Assembly (NCBI GenBank): GCA_027625915.1
Contig: JANTQA010000070.1
Coordinates: 5,833,001 to 5,897,000 of the forward strand
Reading direction: 5' to 3'
Source: Anaeramoeba flamelloides
Taxonomy: Eukaryota; Metamonada; Anaeramoebidae
DNA: 64,000 bases
Of the stretch, positions 61,081 through 64,000 are shown piece after piece; position 1 is the stretch's first letter, and each line of letters starts with the position of its first letter. The position numbers and the translations under genes were made by a program. Under the pieces are notes generated by a model. It saw only the letters and a list, made by a program, of their open reading frames with translations, was not told the origin of the DNA and ran no database searches.

Positions 61081-62014
61081 GAGACTAGTCTCTATTAATT
61101 TTTTTTTTGACCAATAACTAAATAAGGAATCCTTATCTTGAAATATATTTAAAATTGAAAATAGACAGGTTTTTTCAATGTTAGAACTTTTAGTTCTTGT
61201 TTTTTTTAAAATTTTACAATTCTGCCAAAAAAGTGACTTTTAAAAATTTTTTTTATGAAAAAAGATCTTTAATTGATGAGAATTTTTTGATTAATTTTGG
61301 ATTTAATTATTTTCTCAAAAATAATATTTATTCTCATTTTTAAAAACGAAAAATAATTTAAAACTGGTGAATATTTTCTCCTTCACTTCTGTTCATCCAG
61401 CTTGACTCTATAAAGAACTCAATTTGTTTTATCAATAATTACTTTTTTAAAAAATAGTTCTTATTCTTTTCTTTGATTTTTTTTGACTCTGACAAAAACT
61501 TTTGGGATCAATATTTGGGGACACTTAAAAAAACTTCAAATTAAACAAAAACAAAAGAGTGTAAACTGAAAAAGTAGATTCATGAAAAAAAAGAATGGTA
61601 CAATATAAAAATAGAAAATCTTTTATTACGAGTAAAGCATATATTGTGTATTTTTTTCGAATCAAACTATGTTTTCATGCAAATCCAAAAAAACCCTTTC
61701 AGGTTTATTTTTCAAATTATTTTTTGTACCTCTACCACAAACATAACAAAGTTTTTCTTTCTTGCTCATATTTTTTTTTTATTTTTTGTATTTTTGGGAA
61801 AAAGTTGAAAAAAAGCAACTTTTAAAAAAGTGAAAAAATGCAAAAATTTTTTATTTCTATAAAAACAATAACTAAATTTAATGAATGTCATTTAGCAAGA
61901 TTTCAATAATATACTTAGAAGTTTTTTACTTTGATTTCAAATCTAAGTAATTGGCAAAAAAAATTCTAAATCTCTATTAAATTTACCTAAAAAAAATTAA
62001 TATAGACTATTCCC
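61081..62014 (-). mobile_element. TTAA-flanked element, family A, uninterrupted copy
   Basis: TTAA (61077-61080) precedes GAGACTAGTCTCTATTAA, and AATATAGACTATTCCC is followed by TTAA (62015-62018). It is an inverted copy of 39726-42024 without the nested element, and it supplies the empty site for that insertion. The short CYVCGR open frame starts at 61769 on the minus strand. Confidence 0.82.
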
Positions 62015-62316
62015 TTAAAGGATTAAAAAAAAAAATTCCTTCAAGTAGAGGATTTGCATATATATAGCACAATTGGAGAAGATTTGAGACAAAAATTGCA
62101 GAAATTGAAGAAATAACAATTGATTATTTGAATTGAAATGAACTTAAAAGGTAGTTGAACTAATTTTAAAATTACCTAAAAATTAACATGTCAGCACCAG
62201 GGTTGAAAGGGTTGTAAAAAAAAAATGATTAAATACTTTGCATAATATTATTTTCTTCAATTAAAAAAAAAAAAAAAAAAAAAAACAAAACCAAAATTTG
62301 TAATTAATAAGTTTAT

Positions 62317-64000
62317 TTAATTTTGATAACTTTCAAATAATTCGCACATTGACTTTTCAGAGTGTTTTGAGTGTATTATTGAAGAGTAATAATCTACAAA
62401 TGATAAATTTGTTTTATATTTTTCTATTGTTTCTGTTAAAAGATTCCATCTAGTGGGGTATGGGTGTTCGTAACCCTTTTGTGAGTATCTCAATAGTCTA
62501 TTTGCCAAGATTGCTGTCTTTCTAACAAGATAGGGCAAAGATTGTTTGTTGACGATCATTCCTGTGATCAGTGGCCCAAAGAATTTGACATTGTTTTTCA
62601 TGTGTATTTGGATCCTGAACAGCCCATTTGGCAGTGGATAAATTACGATATGCGCGAAATTAAATTTCGAAGTGATTGTTTTTGGGTTATAGTCTTGCTC
62701 TGTGTTTTCCGACCAAATGATTTGCACAATGTCATTACCGACATGTTTCTTTTTGTGGATTTGCTTGATGTCTGTTTTCGAATTTGGCATTCTTGTGAGT
62801 ACATGGAAAATCACCTCTGTTTGGTAGTCAGCGAAAAAGGGTGCTGTTTTCCCGTTAGTGTCATTATAGGTATCTAACCCGCCAACAAACCCCAAATGGT
62901 TTTTTAAGTCGACTTCCCAGCCGAGGCTATTAACGAATTCTTCATATAAAGGCGTTCCTGCTTCGTTTGCCAGGATTTCGTTTTGCTCTGTTTGACCCGC
63001 GGCAACGTAGATCACTCCGATTTTCTGTACCTCTCGAGAGGGCCTTTTGTCTAACTCCTTTAATGTTCTTTCCAATCGGTCCGACCGTTTTAGGGGTGTT
63101 AGATCTTGCCGATCTTCAATCGAAATAAAGCCGAGTTGTGAGATAATTAATCGTGACTGTTTCCAATGGCTTTTAGATTTCTTTGCGGTTTTTGGTTTAC
63201 ATGGGCAAAATTTGCCAGTGCCTTTATTTTGATTGTTTGAAACGTGTACCAATAATTGGTTGTGTTGGATGGTGTATGATTGGTAAATATTATTTAAAGA
63301 TTGTATTTGTGTATATGGTGCCAATGAGGGTTTATTCAGTTGGTTTTCTTTCAATTGGAAGCTTTCTCCAATATATTCTAGCATTTCACTTAGCATGTTT
63401 GGAGTTTTTTCAGTCCCGCTTTTCCTTTTTGGTAAATCAATTGCCGTAGATAATGTTCCTCTTCGCCTCATATATTTCTTATTATTATCAGTATTGATAT
63501 AATTGGTGTTATGTTTCTTTTTTTCTTTTTCTTTTTCAATTTTTATTTCAATTTCGATTTCTTTTTCTTTTCCTTTTTCTTTTTCAATTGTTATTTCAAT
63601 TCCTTTGTTTGTAAGATAATTCTCATAATTATTATGATCCATTAATTTATCATTTGTATTACTATTAAGATGAAGATTATTATTTGGTGCCAGTTTGTTT
63701 AAATCTGATAAATATATATTTTCAAAATCCCAAACATACTTACCCGTAATATCACGAAGAATGATTCTAACTAAAGTTTTTTTTTCATTTGTTTTTTTAT
63801 TAACTAACGGGATATCAAATAGAGTTAGTATTGAAGTTTCTTTTAAGGAAAAGGTTTGAGAATAATCATGGAAATTTAATAAGGTATCCCCATTGCTTTC
63901 GTCATTTTTTGTCTCATCATTTTTACCTTTATTGTCTATAAGGTATCCATTTGGTATATCAATTTGGTCGTTAGGAAAGGATGAATTAATAATTTCAGGG
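62317..64000 (-). CDS. Rap/RalGAP-domain protein (RalGAP-alpha/tuberin type), C-terminal part, runs off the window
   Basis: The frame is open from 63999 down to TAA 62317-62319, so the N-terminus lies beyond the window; the ATG at 63642 is internal. Upstream residues (SILTLFDIPLV, LVRIILRDITGKYVWDF) match the segment before the catalytic domain in RalGAP-alpha. Then come a Glu/Lys-rich linker, LKELDKRPSREVQKIGVIYV and the GAP domain: TPLYEEFVNSLGWEVDL, FVGGLDTYNDTNGKTAPFF, the catalytic-Asn motif HVGNDIVQIIW, FNFAHIVIYPLPNG and FFGPLITGMIVN. The Asn thumb is intact, so it should speed GTP hydrolysis by a Ral, Rap or Rheb-like GTPase. In other eukaryotes RalGAP-alpha and tuberin act in complexes with a second subunit; no partner is in view. 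Confidence 0.9.
   Translation of the reverse strand, partial: PEIINSSFPNDQIDIPNGYLIDNKGKNDETKNDESNGDTLLNFHDYSQTFSLKETSILTLFDIPLVNKKTNEKKTLVRIILRDITGKYVWDFENIYLSDLNKLAPNNNLHLNSNTNDKLMDHNNYENYLTNKGIEITIEKEKGKEKEIEIEIKIEKEKEKKKHNTNYINTDNNKKYMRRRGTLSTAIDLPKRKSGTEKTPNMLSEMLEYIGESFQLKENQLNKPSLAPYTQIQSLNNIYQSYTIQHNQLLVHVSNNQNKGTGKFCPCKPKTAKKSKSHWKQSRLIISQLGFISIEDRQDLTPLKRSDRLERTLKELDKRPSREVQKIGVIYVAAGQTEQNEILANEAGTPLYEEFVNSLGWEVDLKNHLGFVGGLDTYNDTNGKTAPFFADYQTEVIFHVLTRMPNSKTDIKQIHKKKHVGNDIVQIIWSENTEQDYNPKTITSKFNFAHIVIYPLPNGLFRIQIHMKNNVKFFGPLITGMIVNKQSLPYLVRKTAILANRLLRYSQKGYEHPYPTRWNLLTETIEKYKTNLSFVDYYSSIIHSKHSEKSMCELFESYQN

Larger units (their letters stand above)
57939..62316. other. Spacer between FHIT and the RalGAP-like gene
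   Basis: No complete gene. On the minus strand at 58318-58411 there is a Lys/Glu/Gln-rich open stretch (QQKEEEPKEPKQQKKGNTL) ending in a stop, which could be a stray last exon but has no partner. A G/T-rich stretch lies at 59240-59460. TTAA elements occupy 60129-60876 and 61081-62014. Confidence 0.5.

Overview
The window is a very AT-rich nuclear segment from a free-living or amoeboid protist. The evidence is short GT-AG spliceosomal introns, proteins padded with runs of Asn, Lys, Asp and Glu, long A/T homopolymers, and a gene set of E3 ligase, RCC1-BTB protein, alpha-kinase-like protein and RalGAP-like protein. An RCC1-BTB protein with two BTB domains, a second BTB-like fragment and this composition would fit Anaeramoeba or another amoebozoan-like lineage. 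That assignment is inference from composition and families; no rRNA or other marker is present.

Layout. 942-7071 (+): UBR1/2-type N-recognin E3 ubiquitin ligase, three exons. 11273-13364 (-): serine hydroxymethyltransferase, four exons including a 21-nt micro-exon, with a possible organelle presequence. 19820-22421 (+): PB1-domain exon and UBA-ending exon, probably one p62/NBR1-like adaptor gene. 27265-33652 (-): RCC1-BTB protein whose single intron is 4.6 kb long and holds a PIF/Harbinger transposon and a second TTAA-flanked element. 42393-43637 (-): unrecognised helical-repeat (TPR-like) protein. 50110-53133 (+): alpha-kinase fold with altered catalytic residues and a long Lys/His-rich repeat tail. 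57396-57938 (+): FHIT-type diadenosine polyphosphate hydrolase. 62317 to the window edge (-): C-terminal part of a Rap/RalGAP-domain protein.

The spacers are long (3-6 kb) and mostly built from non-autonomous DNA transposons: TTAA-flanked elements with GGGA..TAGTC ends (at least seven copies, one nested in another), TTA-flanked palindromic MITEs with CTGTCAAA ends, TA-flanked mariner-like MITEs carrying AAGGCAC motifs, several foldback elements, and one nearly intact Harbinger copy. No tRNA, rRNA, CRISPR array or retroelement was recognised.

The genes do not form an operon or pathway. Two themes recur: ubiquitin and selective degradation (UBR ligase, PB1/UBA adaptor, BTB proteins) and signalling (alpha-kinase-like, RalGAP). 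No clearly new multi-gene system is visible. The strongest candidates for novelty are the alpha-kinase-like protein with a repeat tail, the UBR ligase lacking C-terminal zinc ligands, the Cys/His-cluster adaptor, and the dense TTAA-element families.
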